Origin: Candidatus Equimonas faecalis
Lineage (GTDB): Bacteria > Bacteroidota > Bacteroidia > Bacteroidales > Bacteroidaceae
Direction: 5' to 3'
NCBI GenBank assembly: GCA_018066245.1
Contig: JAGHRT010000042.1
Coordinates: forward strand, 1 to 52,319
Length of the DNA: 52,319 nucleotides
This document shows, piece after piece, positions 16,773 through 25,017 of this stretch. The translations under genes were made by a program, and so were the position numbers. The number at the start of each line of letters is the position of its first letter. Within the stretch, counting starts at the first letter, position 1. Below the pieces are notes generated by a model. The model was not told the DNA's origin. It did no database searches and saw nothing but the letters and a program-made list of their open reading frames with translations.

Positions 16773-18354
16773 CTTGGGAGGGGGCTTTACTGTTGAGGGT
16801 GGAGTGGCGGTAGCCGTAGCCGAAGTAGATGGCGGCGCCTGCGAGGAGCCACAGGCCGAGGCTTATCCAGGCGCTGAGCGGCATTGCAAACATGAACACC
16901 AGGCTGATGGCGATGCTCAGCAGGGGGATGAAGGGCACCCACGGCGTGCGGAAGGTGGCTTCCGGCTGAGCGCTCTCACCTTGTCCGCCGACAGTTTCGC
17001 CTAGTCCGCCGACAGTTTTTTCTGCCGTATAGGGTAGTTTTCCCTCCTCTATAGGAGAGGGAGCGGCAGCGGGTAGGGCGGCACCGGCTTGCGCTTTGAG
17101 GGCGGCGGCTTTCCGGTCGCGGCGGTGAAGCACTATTACGATGTAGCACACTATCGTAAAGGCAAACAGCGTGCCAATGGAGCAAAGTTCGCCTGCCGCC
17201 TCGCCGGGCATCAGTCCCGAGAAGAGGGCAATGACCAGAGCCAGGATAATGCTGCCCAGCCACGGGGTGCGCCACGCGGGATGTATGCGGCCAAACACTT
17301 TCGGCAGGACACCGTCGCGGCTCATACTCATAAAAATGCGGCTCTGTGCCATCATCAGCACCAGCACTACGCTGCTGTAGCCCATCAGTATGGCCAGCAC
17401 AATCAGGCGGTTGAGCCACGGCCACGGCAAGTGGGCTATGGCCACCGACACGGGGGCTATGCTGTCCGCGCCCTGGAACTCATGGTAGTTGGCCACGCCT
17501 GTGAGCACGTAGCCGAACAGCACATACACCACGGCCACCACCACGAGCGAGCCCAATATGCCGATGGGCATACTGCGGGCGGGATTCTTCGTCTCCTGAG
17601 CCATCGCGCTCACCGAATCAAAGCCCAGGAAAGCCACGAAGGCGACACTCGCGCCACGCAGCACGCCCGAGACGCCGAAACTCCCGAACTCGCCCGTGTT
17701 GGCGGGCAGGTAGGGCGTAAGGTTCTCGGACTTGACGTAACGCCAGCCTAAGACGACAAACAGGAATATAATGCCCAGCTTCAGCGCCACAAGGATATTG
17801 TTGGCCATCGCACTGGTCTGTGCGCCGCGCACTACGAAAACGGCCATCACGCCTGCGATGAACATGGCGGGCAGGTCGATAATGCCGCCTTCGGCAGGGG
17901 TGCTGGTGAGCAGGTCGGGCAGCGTGATGCCCGCATCACGCAGGAGCACCACGAAGTACTGGCTCCACGACGTACACACCAGCGCTGCGCCCAACACGTA
18001 CTCCACCACGAGGCTCCAGCCTACCAGCCACGCGGGCAGCTCGCCTATGGTGGTGTAGGCGTAGGCGTAGGCAGAACCGCTTACCGGCAGGCGGCTGGCA
18101 AGTTCGGCGTAGCAAAGTCCCGTCAGGCTACAGATAATGGCGGCCAGAATAAAGGAAAAGGTGATTGCCGGGCCGGTGTTGTAGGCTGCGATAGGGCCTG
18201 TGATGCTGAACAGGCCGGCTCCTACGATGCAGCCCACCCCGAGGATGATGAGGCGGAAGGGTGTGAACGTGCGGCGGAGCGCAGGGCCGGCGCCAGGCTG
18301 GGTTTCGCCAAGGAACTGCCGGGGCGATTTTGTGCGGAACAGGGAGTGGGGCAT
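16762..18354 (-). CDS. APC-superfamily amino acid permease
   Basis: 530 aa, about twelve membrane segments. The start region (ILGVGCIVGAGLFSITG) is the conserved APC TM1 substrate motif, and SGSAYAYAYTTIGE is typical of cationic amino acid transporter-like members. The substrate is uncertain. The long loop before the last two helices (about 408-470) is a Pro/Ala-rich stretch followed by a 7-residue periodic insert, TVGGLGE-TVGGQGE. This insert is encoded by an intragenic copy of the 21-bp repeat family (16981-17056). It leaves the frame and the terminal helices intact. The gene starts two bases after sufE ends. Confidence 0.92.
   Translation of the reverse strand: MPHSLFRTKSPRQFLGETQPGAGPALRRTFTPFRLIILGVGCIVGAGLFSITGPIAAYNTGPAITFSFILAAIICSLTGLCYAELASRLPVSGSAYAYAYTTIGELPAWLVGWSLVVEYVLGAALVCTSWSQYFVVLLRDAGITLPDLLTSTPAEGGIIDLPAMFIAGVMAVFVVRGAQTSAMANNILVALKLGIIFLFVVLGWRYVKSENLTPYLPANTGEFGSFGVSGVLRGASVAFVAFLGFDSVSAMAQETKNPARSMPIGILGSLVVVAVVYVLFGYVLTGVANYHEFQGADSIAPVSVAIAHLPWPWLNRLIVLAILMGYSSVVLVLMMAQSRIFMSMSRDGVLPKVFGRIHPAWRTPWLGSIILALVIALFSGLMPGEAAGELCSIGTLFAFTIVCYIVIVLHRRDRKAAALKAQAGAALPAAAPSPIEEGKLPYTAEKTVGGLGETVGGQGESAQPEATFRTPWVPFIPLLSIAISLVFMFAMPLSAWISLGLWLLAGAAIYFGYGYRHSTLNSKAPSQDEK
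16981..17056. repeat. Intragenic 21-bp repeat array inside the permease gene
   Basis: GTCCGCCGACAG occurs at 16983 and 17004 (21 bp apart), followed by CGTATAGGG and CTATAGGAG units about 21 and 22 bp further on. These are the same cores and T-tracts as the intergenic arrays. On the coding strand they translate to a hydrophilic 7-residue repeat. Confidence 0.9.
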
Positions 18355-18356
18355 GG

Positions 18357-18782
18357 TCAGGGCTGGGTTGAGAAGGCCAGGGCGTAGCAGCGTATTTGCT
18401 TAATCATGGCCAGGAGGCCGTTGGAGCGGGTGGGTGAAAGGTTCTCCTGGAGTCCGATTTCGCGGAGGAAGTAGAGGTCGGCCTGGAGTATATCCTGGGG
18501 CGTCTGGTCGTTGAGGATGCTGAGCAGGAGGGTAATGATGCCCTTTACTATCAGGGCGTCGCTTTCGGCTTCAAAGTGGAGGCGGCCGTCTTCCCTGCGG
18601 CTGCACACGAGCCACACCCGACTTTGGCATCCGTCAATAAGGTTGGCGGCTGTCTTGTCGCTTTCGGACAGCGGGGCTTGGCCTTCGCCCATGTCTATCA
18701 GAAGTTGGTAACGGTCCATCCAGTCGGGAAGCATGAGGAACTCCTCGATGATGTCGTCTTGCAGTTGGTTAATTGTTTTCAT
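18357..18782 (-). CDS. sufE: SufE, cysteine desulfurase sulfur acceptor
   Basis: 141 aa, full length for the family. The acceptor Cys52 sits in LIDGCQSRVW. SufE takes persulfide sulfur from SufS and passes it to the SufBCD scaffold for Fe-S cluster assembly in the cytoplasm. No other suf gene is nearby. Its start overlaps the end of the M28 gene by 14 bp. Confidence 0.95.
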   Translation of the reverse strand: MKTINQLQDDIIEEFLMLPDWMDRYQLLIDMGEGQAPLSESDKTAANLIDGCQSRVWLVCSRREDGRLHFEAESDALIVKGIITLLLSILNDQTPQDILQADLYFLREIGLQENLSPTRSNGLLAMIKQIRCYALAFSTQP

Positions 18783-19743
18783 ACAGGAGTTGGTGGAGTG
18801 TCTGGCCGACGGCGCGCAGCGTCTCGGTGGAGATGTTTTCAGGGGTGTCGGCCACGGTGTGCCACGTGGGGCCGAAGGAGGGAATGCCGGCTTGATTGTA
18901 GAAGGGTATTATATCGATGGTGGGAACTCCGGCGGCGTTCATGGGCCCGTGGTCGTCGGTAATGAATGCTCCGTCGCGGCGGGGGAAGAAGTCTCCTGCG
19001 CCGGCGGTTTCGGCGGCAGCCCAGGTGCGTGCCACCAGCCAAGGGGCTTGGCGCATCGACAGGCCTTCGTAGCAGAAGCGTGCGTCGCGTCCGCCCACCA
19101 TGTCGAGGAGTATGCCCCACTCGTAGGATTCGGCGAGGTGGTCTGCCCAGTACTGTGCGCCGAGGGCGAAGGAGTTTTCCTGGGTGTCGGTGCCGTAGTC
19201 CTCCAGGTCGAAGCACACGAATGTGACGGGGCGGCGCGGGCAGAGGTCGGCGAGGTGGCGGGCCACTTCCAGCATGACGGCCACGCCGGAGGCTCCGTCG
19301 TTGGCCGCAAGCACGGGCTTCCGGTGGTTGGCGGGGTCGGGGTCGGCATCGGCCCACGGGCGGCTGTCCCAGTGGGCGGCCAGGACGACAGGGGTCAGGG
19401 CGGCGCTGTCGGCGGCGGGCCGGTAGCGGGCAATGATGTTGCGGCAAGTGAATTGCTTCCCGTCCCACACGGTGATGGGGGCCTGCTGTTCTTCCACTTG
19501 CAGGCCGAGGCGGCGGAACTGGGCCACTATCCAGTCGCCGCAGCGGCGGTGGGCTTCGGAGCCGGGGGTGCGCGGGCCGAACTGGCACTGGGCCACGATG
19601 TGGCTGTAGGCGGTGTCGGCGACGAACTGCACGGTGCAGGTGTCGGCGGCGGCGGTGTCGCCGTCCGTCTTCTGCCCGCAGGAGGCCAGCAGCAGGGGCA
19701 GAGCCAGCAGCAGGGCAGGGAGTGTATGTCGGAGTGTAGGCAT
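18769..19743 (-). CDS. M28-fold lipoprotein, probable glutaminyl-peptide cyclotransferase
   Basis: 324 aa with a lipoprotein signal (LLLASCGQ; lipidated Cys22). AAHWDSRPWADADPDP, ANDGASGVAVMLE, FDLEDYG and TWHTVADTPENI match the single-zinc bacterial type II glutaminyl cyclases of Porphyromonas, Tannerella and Prevotella rather than two-zinc aminopeptidases. Predicted zinc ligands are Asp in ANDG, Glu in DLEDYG and His in TWHT. These enzymes convert N-terminal Gln, exposed by signal peptidase, to pyroglutamate in the periplasm. The encoded SASA protein itself has Gln after its predicted cleavage site. A plain M28 aminopeptidase is the alternative. Confidence 0.82.
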   Translation of the reverse strand: MPTLRHTLPALLLALPLLLASCGQKTDGDTAAADTCTVQFVADTAYSHIVAQCQFGPRTPGSEAHRRCGDWIVAQFRRLGLQVEEQQAPITVWDGKQFTCRNIIARYRPAADSAALTPVVLAAHWDSRPWADADPDPANHRKPVLAANDGASGVAVMLEVARHLADLCPRRPVTFVCFDLEDYGTDTQENSFALGAQYWADHLAESYEWGILLDMVGGRDARFCYEGLSMRQAPWLVARTWAAAETAGAGDFFPRRDGAFITDDHGPMNAAGVPTIDIIPFYNQAGIPSFGPTWHTVADTPENISTETLRAVGQTLHQLLYENN

Positions 19744-19749
19744 GGCTTC

Positions 19750-19872
19750 TTTTAGTCTATAGGAGAGTTTGGCGTAGTCCGCCGATAGGGGAAATTAGTC
19801 CGCCGATAGTTTTCGTTAGTCTATAGGGGAGTCCGGCGCTGTCCGCCGGGAGTTTGGCGCAGCCTGTAGGCG
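19750..19872. repeat. 21/22-bp modular repeat array (6 units)
   Basis: GTC/GCC landmarks fall at 19755, 19777, 19798, 19819, 19841 and 19862. Cores alternate CTATAGG, CCGCCGA, CCGCCGA, CTATAGG, CCGCCGG and a degenerate CTGTAGG. It occupies most of the 195-bp spacer between the dipeptidase fusion and the glutaminyl cyclase gene. Confidence 0.92.
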
Positions 19873-19938
19873 GGGCGTTCCGGGGCTTCCGGCAGTGCGC
19901 CCTGCGCTATGGGCCGGAGGCTCCTCCCGCAGGGGCGG

Positions 19939-21834
19939 TCAGAAGGTGGCCGCCTCAAAGAGCACGCGTCGGAAGTTGTCGCCCCAGATGCGGCAGATGT
20001 CGTTGGCGCCATAGCCGGCCTGGATGAGACGCTCGGTAATGTGCATCATGTCGGAGGCATCGCGGAGGCCCGGCACGCCGCCGTCGCCGTCGAAGTCGGA
20101 GCCTATGCCCACGCCCTCGGTGCCGCAGACGTCAATCATGTGCAGGAGGTGCTGCATGAACGTGTCGATGGTGGCCTCGCCCTGCGGGTGGAGGAACCAC
20201 GGGTACATGGTACACTGCACCACGCCGCCTTTGTCGGCGATGGCCCTCAGCAGGTCGTCGGGCATATTCCTGGGGTGGTCGCACAGGGCGCGGCAGCAGG
20301 TGTGGGTGGCCGCTATGGGGCGGCGTGCCGCTTCGAGGACGCTGCGCACGGTCCGGTCGCTGGCGTGGCTTACGTCTATGAGCAGTCCGCAGCGGTCCAT
20401 TTCCTCCACGACCTCGCGCCCGAAGGGTGAGAGGCCGCCCCACTCGGCTTGGGGCTCGCCCTGCCTGGGGCGTGCGGAGTCGCAGATGTCGTTGTGGCCG
20501 TTGTGGCACAGGGTGATGTAGGCCGCGCCGAGGTCGCGGTAGTGGCGGACGAGGCTGATGTCGCGCCCCAGGGCGTAGCCGTTCTCAATGGCGAAGTGTA
20601 CCTGGAGGGTGCCGAGGCCCTGCCGGAGCACGTCGGAGAGTTGCTCCCGGGTGGTTTCCACCTGACGGCGGGCGGCGGCGTAGCCCTCGGCGGTGCGCGG
20701 GCCTTGCGGGATGTAGCTGACCATGAACACTTCGTTGAGGTGGCCTTCGGCGGCCTTTACCGCATCGACGAGGCAGTGGGGGTTGCGGTGCCGGAGGTCG
20801 GGGCGGAAGTCGGGACTGTCGGGCTGCGAGGTCATCGCAGGGAAGGTCATGGGCGTGTCGCAGTGGGAATCAAGCGTGAGGATTGAGGCGTGAAGCTCAA
20901 GGGCCTGGCAGTAGAGCCGAGCGGCGGCCACGAACTGGCTGAAGAGGCGGCGGGAGAGCGTGCTCTGGGGCAGGCATTCGGGATGCCACTGCACACCCAG
21001 GAGGAAGGACTCGCCGACGTTGCCCTCGATGGCCTCCACTACGCCGTCGGGGGCCAGGGCCGAGACGTGCATGAGGGGGCCCGGCGTGAGCACGGCCTGA
21101 TGATGGAAGGAATTGACGCAGGGCTGCGCCGTGCCGTCTGCCCACGTCTGCACGCCCTCGGCGGAGGGGGCAAAACTGTCGGCGGACTTGTGCGAACTGT
21201 CGGCGGAGTAGGAAAAACTGTCGGCGGACTTGTTTTCACTCGCCTTAGGGGAGGGCGCAGGGGCGGCGAACACGCCGCTGGCGTCGGTAATCCGGAGGGT
21301 ATGGGTGGGGCAGTGGCGCGGAGCAGTCTGGCTGTGCTTCAGGCGGGTCTGCCCGTCGGGCGGCGCAGGGGCTTGGGCAGCGATGTCCTGCGCCACGGTG
21401 CCGCCAAGTGCCGCTGCCATAACCTGACATCCCCGGCAGATGCCCATCACGGGCACGTTGCGGCTGTGGGCCATCCGGCAGAGCACGAGTTCGTAGCCGT
21501 CGCGCGGGGGGCAGATGCCGCCGAGCTGGGGCAAGGGTTCCTCCCCCAGCCACAAGGGGTTGAGGTCGCCGCCGCCGGAAAGCAGGAGGCCGTCAATCTG
21601 TTCCAGCTGGCGCACAATCTCGTCGGGGCTGTCGGTGGGCGCAAGCAGGAGGGGCGTGCCGCCGGCCCGGCGCACGGAGTCGTAGTAAGCCGTGGCCAGT
21701 TCGGCCCCCTTATCGCCGAGGTTGGCGGTTATACCGATGACGGGGACTTGTTCAGGCCCGGAAGAGGCTATACGGCGGGCAAATGCCTCGTCGCAGGCGC
21801 GGGTGGCGGCGGAAAGGGAGAAAGCGTCAGTCAT
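19939..21834 (-). CDS. Fused class I glutamine amidotransferase (C26) and M19 dipeptidase
   Basis: 631 aa from the ATG at 21834, chosen because it overlaps the previous stop by 8 bp; an upstream in-frame ATG at 21873 would overlap by 47. Residues about 30-310 form a C26/PuuD-like domain with nucleophile Cys133 (GICRGC), SFHHQAV and GVQWHPE (His284, Glu286). Residues about 318-631 form a membrane dipeptidase domain: DSHCDTP (H324, D326), AIENGYALG, DVSHASDRT, ATHTCCRAL and GIGSDFDGDGG. Together they could hydrolyse gamma-glutamyl amides and then dipeptides; this pairing is inferred. No signal peptide is seen, so it is probably cytoplasmic. A loop at about 199-228 is built from the 21-bp repeat (KSADSFS-YSADSSH-KSADSFA). 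Confidence 0.88.
   Translation of the reverse strand: MTDAFSLSAATRACDEAFARRIASSGPEQVPVIGITANLGDKGAELATAYYDSVRRAGGTPLLLAPTDSPDEIVRQLEQIDGLLLSGGGDLNPLWLGEEPLPQLGGICPPRDGYELVLCRMAHSRNVPVMGICRGCQVMAAALGGTVAQDIAAQAPAPPDGQTRLKHSQTAPRHCPTHTLRITDASGVFAAPAPSPKASENKSADSFSYSADSSHKSADSFAPSAEGVQTWADGTAQPCVNSFHHQAVLTPGPLMHVSALAPDGVVEAIEGNVGESFLLGVQWHPECLPQSTLSRRLFSQFVAAARLYCQALELHASILTLDSHCDTPMTFPAMTSQPDSPDFRPDLRHRNPHCLVDAVKAAEGHLNEVFMVSYIPQGPRTAEGYAAARRQVETTREQLSDVLRQGLGTLQVHFAIENGYALGRDISLVRHYRDLGAAYITLCHNGHNDICDSARPRQGEPQAEWGGLSPFGREVVEEMDRCGLLIDVSHASDRTVRSVLEAARRPIAATHTCCRALCDHPRNMPDDLLRAIADKGGVVQCTMYPWFLHPQGEATIDTFMQHLLHMIDVCGTEGVGIGSDFDGDGGVPGLRDASDMMHITERLIQAGYGANDICRIWGDNFRRVLFEAATF
21158..21236. 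repeat. Intragenic 21-bp repeat array inside the C26/M19 gene
   Basis: Four units of GGCGGA(C/G) spaced exactly 21 bp (landmarks 21166, 21187, 21208, 21229), three of them as CTGTCGGCGGA. This is the reverse orientation of the permease copy relative to the plus strand. It encodes a Ser/Ala/Asp-rich 7-residue repeat in a loop before the SFHHQAV strand of the amidotransferase domain. Confidence 0.9.
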
Positions 21835-22114
21835 GGCGGCGGGGATTTTTAGGGAACCAGCCTTTGCGCACACGTTCCTTCTGCTCGAACAGTTCGCCTA
21901 TACTCCAGAATGCGCAGAACCCTATGATGGCCAGCAGCGTGCTCCAGAAGAGGTCGGCCAGCAGCAGGGCCGCCACGCAGCAGCCCGCCCCCACGATGAG
22001 GAACACGGGCCAGGGGCGCGTGCCGAAGTAGTATTCGGTCTTGATGACTATGGGGTGGAATGCTCCTATCAGCAGGAAGGTGAGCAGTCCCAGCAGGAGG
22101 CCTTGCAGGTTCAT
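21827..22114 (-). CDS. DUF4491 small membrane protein
   Basis: 95 aa with about three hydrophobic segments. FHPIVIKTEYYFGT, LFWSTLLAIIGF and WSIGELFEQKERVRKGWFP are the family's conserved blocks. Function unknown; it is widespread in Bacteroidetes. The ATG shares one base with the stop of the upstream lrp-type gene (TAATG), showing translational coupling. The in-frame TTG at 22120 lies inside the neighbour and was not used. Confidence 0.9.
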   Translation of the reverse strand: MNLQGLLLGLLTFLLIGAFHPIVIKTEYYFGTRPWPVFLIVGAGCCVAALLLADLFWSTLLAIIGFCAFWSIGELFEQKERVRKGWFPKNPRRHD

Positions 22115-22629
22115 TAGCAATCGATGTTGTCGTCGGGCATGGCCTTGGGCGTGCGGCGGCGGCGCGTCTCGCTGGGCTCACAGAGGTCGAGAGGGAGGGC
22201 ACGCTGGAAATTCATGCAAAGGGAGATGAGCGTCTCGGTCCTGCTTAGGCCGTCGATCTTGCTCATGATAGACAGGATTCGGGCAAGGTCGGCATTGTTT
22301 CGGCAATAGACGCGGAGCAAGAGGCCGTAGGCCCCGGTGGTGTTGTGGCACTCCACGACTTCGGGGATGGCCTTCATGGCTTCCTCCACGGCTTCGGCTT
22401 TGGAGGCTTCGGTAAAGTTCACGCCAATGAAGGTGCAGGTGTCGTAGCCCAGGCTTTGGGGATTTACCTGAAAGCCGGCGTTGGCGATAACGCCGCGCTG
22501 GAAGAGTTTCTCCACGCGCTGATGGATGGCCGCACGGCTGACGCCGCATTGCTCGGCGATGTCCTTGAACGGCGTGCGGGCGTTCGAGGTGAGAGCTTCA
22601 AGGATTTGCTGATCGAGAATGTCTATCAT
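22114..22629 (-). CDS. Lrp/AsnC family transcriptional regulator
   Basis: 171 aa from the ATG at 22629 (MIDILDQQILEAL), chosen over 22665 because the winged helix-turn-helix of the family begins at once. The HTH is about residues 5-60 (DIAEQCGVSRAAIHQRVEKL). The RAM ligand-binding domain (about 65-145) contains VVECHNTTGAYGLLLRVYC. Members sense amino acids and bind DNA as octamers. It heads a cluster with amino-acid-related genes (amidotransferase/dipeptidase, APC permease), which fits control of amino acid or peptide use. The target sites are not identified. Confidence 0.93.
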   Translation of the reverse strand: MIDILDQQILEALTSNARTPFKDIAEQCGVSRAAIHQRVEKLFQRGVIANAGFQVNPQSLGYDTCTFIGVNFTEASKAEAVEEAMKAIPEVVECHNTTGAYGLLLRVYCRNNADLARILSIMSKIDGLSRTETLISLCMNFQRALPLDLCEPSETRRRRTPKAMPDDNIDC

Positions 22630-22720
22630 GCTGTTTTGGGATTTGAGATTAGTAATTTGATGCAAAGCATTAGTTGTTATCGTTTTACCGACAGGCCGCC
22701 TTTGCGGCTGCCCGGCTGTT

Positions 22721-22818
22721 CTTAGTCCGCCGATAGTTTTTCGTAGTCCGCCGATAGGGGAAATTAGTCTATAGGAGCGTTTTTCGCAGTCCGCCGAGAG
22801 TTTTTCCTGCCGCAGGGG
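22721..22818. repeat. 21/22-bp modular repeat array (5 units)
   Basis: GTC landmarks at 22725, 22746, 22767 and 22789, then a GCCGCAGGGG unit near 22809. Cores run CCGCCGA, CCGCCGA, CTATAGG, CCGCCGA and CGCAGGG. It passes directly into the palindromic companion module. Confidence 0.92.
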
Positions 22819-22867
22819 CTGGATATTCTAGATATACTAGTAGTTCTAGCTTTGCCAGGAGGGCGCC
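22815..22867. repeat. Companion palindromic module, copy 1
   Basis: GGGGCTGGATATTCTAGA followed by TATACTAGTAGTTCTAG and CTTTGCCAGGAGGGCGCC. Its centre is a near-palindrome (CTAGA-N2-TACTAGTA-N2-TCTAG). It is nearly identical to 24932-24984 and inverted relative to 30309-30362. It always abuts a 21-bp array on its GGGGCTGG side. Confidence 0.88.
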
Positions 22868-22901
22868 TTCCTCCTCTTGGGGGAGTGGGAAGGGGTCTTG
22901 G

Positions 22902-24764
22902 TCAGAGCTGCTGCAGGCGGTGGAGGCGGCTGTAGTAGCCGTTGGCGGCTATGAGCTCGTCGTGGGAGCCTTTCTCCACGATGCGGCCCTCGCTGAGCAC
23001 GTATATGGTGTCGGCGTTGCGGATGGTGCTGAGGCGGTGGGCTATGGCTATGGTGGTGCGCGTTTTCATTAGGCGCTCCAGGGCTTCCTGTACGAGGTGT
23101 TCGCTTTCCGTGTCGAGAGCCGACGTTGCTTCGTCGAGAATGAGTATTGGCGGGTTCTTGAGGATGGCCCGCGCTATGCTGACGCGCTGCCGCTGCCCGC
23201 CGGAGAGCCGGCAGCCGCGGTCGCCCACCAGCGTGTCGTAGCCATTTTCGCTTTCCATTATGAAGTCATGGGCGTTGGCTATGCGGGCTGCCTCTTCCAC
23301 GCGGATGCGCAGCGCTTCCCGTTCCTCAGCGTTTTGCGGGGCAGGGGCGCCGAAAGCTATGTTGTCGAAAAACGACGCGTTAAAGAGGATAGCTTCCTGG
23401 TTCACGTTGCCAATGAGGCCGCGCAGGGAGGTGAGCGTGAGCGTCCGCACGTCGCGCCCGTCTATGGTTATGCTGCCTCGGCTTACGTCGTGGTAGCGCG
23501 GTATTAAATCTACGAGGGTGCTCTTTCCCGACCCGCTCTGCCCCACGAGGGCTACGGTCTGTCCCTTTTGGACGCTGAGCGTGATGTCGTGCAGCACTTC
23601 ACGGTCGGCGCTGTAGCTGAAGCTCACGCCGCTCAGTTGGATGCTGTCGGTCAGGCCTTCGATGGGCTGCGCGTCGGGAGCCTGGCGTATGGGGTTCTCA
23701 GCGCCGAGTATGCGGTTGATGCGTTCCATCGATGCCAGGCCTTTCTGAATGGCGTAGCTCGCTTTGCTGAGGTCCTTTATCGGCTGGAGCGTGCTGTAGA
23801 GTATTACGAGATAATAGATGAACACGTTGGCGTCGATGCTTCCTTTGCCGCTGAAGATGAGCCAGCCGCCGAACCACAGCACTATGACTATCATCACCGT
23901 TCCGAGGAACTCGCTGACGGGATGCGCGGCGCTTTGGCGCACGGCCACCCGGCAGGACAGGCGGCGGTACTCGTCGTTCACGCTGTCGAAGCGCTGCTTC
24001 ATTTTCTTTTCGGCTATGAAGGCTTTGATGATGCGCAGGCCGCCGAGCGTCTCCTCTATCTGGCTGATGGAATCGCTCAGCCGTGCCTGCATCTGGAGGC
24101 TGCCGGCCTTCAGCTGCTTGCCTACGGAGCCTATGCCCCAGGCCAGCAGGGGCACCACGAGCAGGACGAAGAGGGTGAGCTGCCAGCTGATGGCCACCAT
24201 TGTCCCTACGTAGATGACGATGAAGATAGGGTTCTTGATGAGCATGTCGAGGGAAGAGGTGATGCTGGCATCGACCTCGTTCACGTCGGTGCTGACGCGT
24301 GTAAGGATGTCGCCCTTGCGCTCTTCGGAGAAGAAGGAGAGGGGGAGGCTGAGTATCTTGCGGTAGATGTCGGCGCGGAGGTCGCGCACGATGCCGGTGC
24401 GCAAGGGCATGAGCATGGCCGAGCCGCCGAAATAGGTGGCGGTCTTGAGGAGCGTGAGCACGCTGAGCACGATGCCCAGGAGCAGGAGGGTGGTGGCGGG
24501 CCCATAGTGGGCGATGAGCTCCTGGGAGTAGAAGTAGATGTTGTTCTTGGCCACATCGACGAAGCCGCCCAGTCCGCCCTGTCCCCAGGGGATGTAGGCA
24601 TAGGTGGCGGTGTTGATGCGGAAAAGTATCTGGAGGATGGGCAGCAGCAGCGTGAAGGAGAACACGTTGAACAGGGCGGCGAGCACGTTCATCAGGAGCG
24701 TGCCGGCGATGTAGCGCTTGTAGCGGGCGAAGTATCTGCCCATTACTCTGAAAAAGGCCTTCAT
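22902..24764 (-). CDS. ABC transporter, fused permease and ATPase (MsbA-like exporter)
   Basis: 620 aa, the usual length of a half-transporter. The membrane domain has six helices (about 15-330). The ATPase domain has Walker A GQSGSGKST (about 408), signature LSGGQRQRVSIARAIL (about 516) and Walker B PILILDEATSALD (about 545), with an H-loop AHRLST. It works as a homodimer in the inner membrane. MsbA-type lipid A flipping is plausible in a Gram-negative, but multidrug or peptide export cannot be excluded. It stands alone between two repeat arrays. Confidence 0.93.
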   Translation of the reverse strand: MKAFFRVMGRYFARYKRYIAGTLLMNVLAALFNVFSFTLLLPILQILFRINTATYAYIPWGQGGLGGFVDVAKNNIYFYSQELIAHYGPATTLLLLGIVLSVLTLLKTATYFGGSAMLMPLRTGIVRDLRADIYRKILSLPLSFFSEERKGDILTRVSTDVNEVDASITSSLDMLIKNPIFIVIYVGTMVAISWQLTLFVLLVVPLLAWGIGSVGKQLKAGSLQMQARLSDSISQIEETLGGLRIIKAFIAEKKMKQRFDSVNDEYRRLSCRVAVRQSAAHPVSEFLGTVMIVIVLWFGGWLIFSGKGSIDANVFIYYLVILYSTLQPIKDLSKASYAIQKGLASMERINRILGAENPIRQAPDAQPIEGLTDSIQLSGVSFSYSADREVLHDITLSVQKGQTVALVGQSGSGKSTLVDLIPRYHDVSRGSITIDGRDVRTLTLTSLRGLIGNVNQEAILFNASFFDNIAFGAPAPQNAEEREALRIRVEEAARIANAHDFIMESENGYDTLVGDRGCRLSGGQRQRVSIARAILKNPPILILDEATSALDTESEHLVQEALERLMKTRTTIAIAHRLSTIRNADTIYVLSEGRIVEKGSHDELIAANGYYSRLHRLQQL

Positions 24765-24857
24765 GAGCGATGTTTACTGGGAGAGGGCTCCCTCTTATCC
24801 TCCCGGGAGGGGGAGGTTCCGTAAGGTGAGGGAGAAGGAGTTTATGGGGTGGGTGAA

Positions 24858-24934
24858 ATTAGTCTATAGGAGAGTTCCGACCGGTCTATAGGGGAGTTCT
24901 GCGTAGTCCGCCGAGAGTTTTTCCTGTCGTAGGG
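24858..24934. repeat. 22-bp modular repeat array (4 units)
   Basis: GTC landmarks at 24862, 24884, 24906 and about 24926. Cores are CTATAGG, CTATAGG, CCGCCGA and CGTAGGG. It leads straight into companion module copy 2. Confidence 0.9.
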
Positions 24935-24984
24935 GCTGGATATTCTAGATATACTGGTAGTTCTAGCTTTGCTGGGAGGACGCC
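24932..24984. repeat. Companion palindromic module, copy 2
   Basis: The same order as copy 1: GGGGCTGGATATTCTAGA, TATACTGGTAGTTCTAG, CTTTGCTGGGAGGACGCC. It differs from copy 1 by only a few substitutions and lies in the spacer between the ABC exporter and the RNase H gene. Confidence 0.88.
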
Positions 24985-25017
24985 ATTTTCCCTTTGGGGG
25001 AAGCCGCAGGGAGCCGC

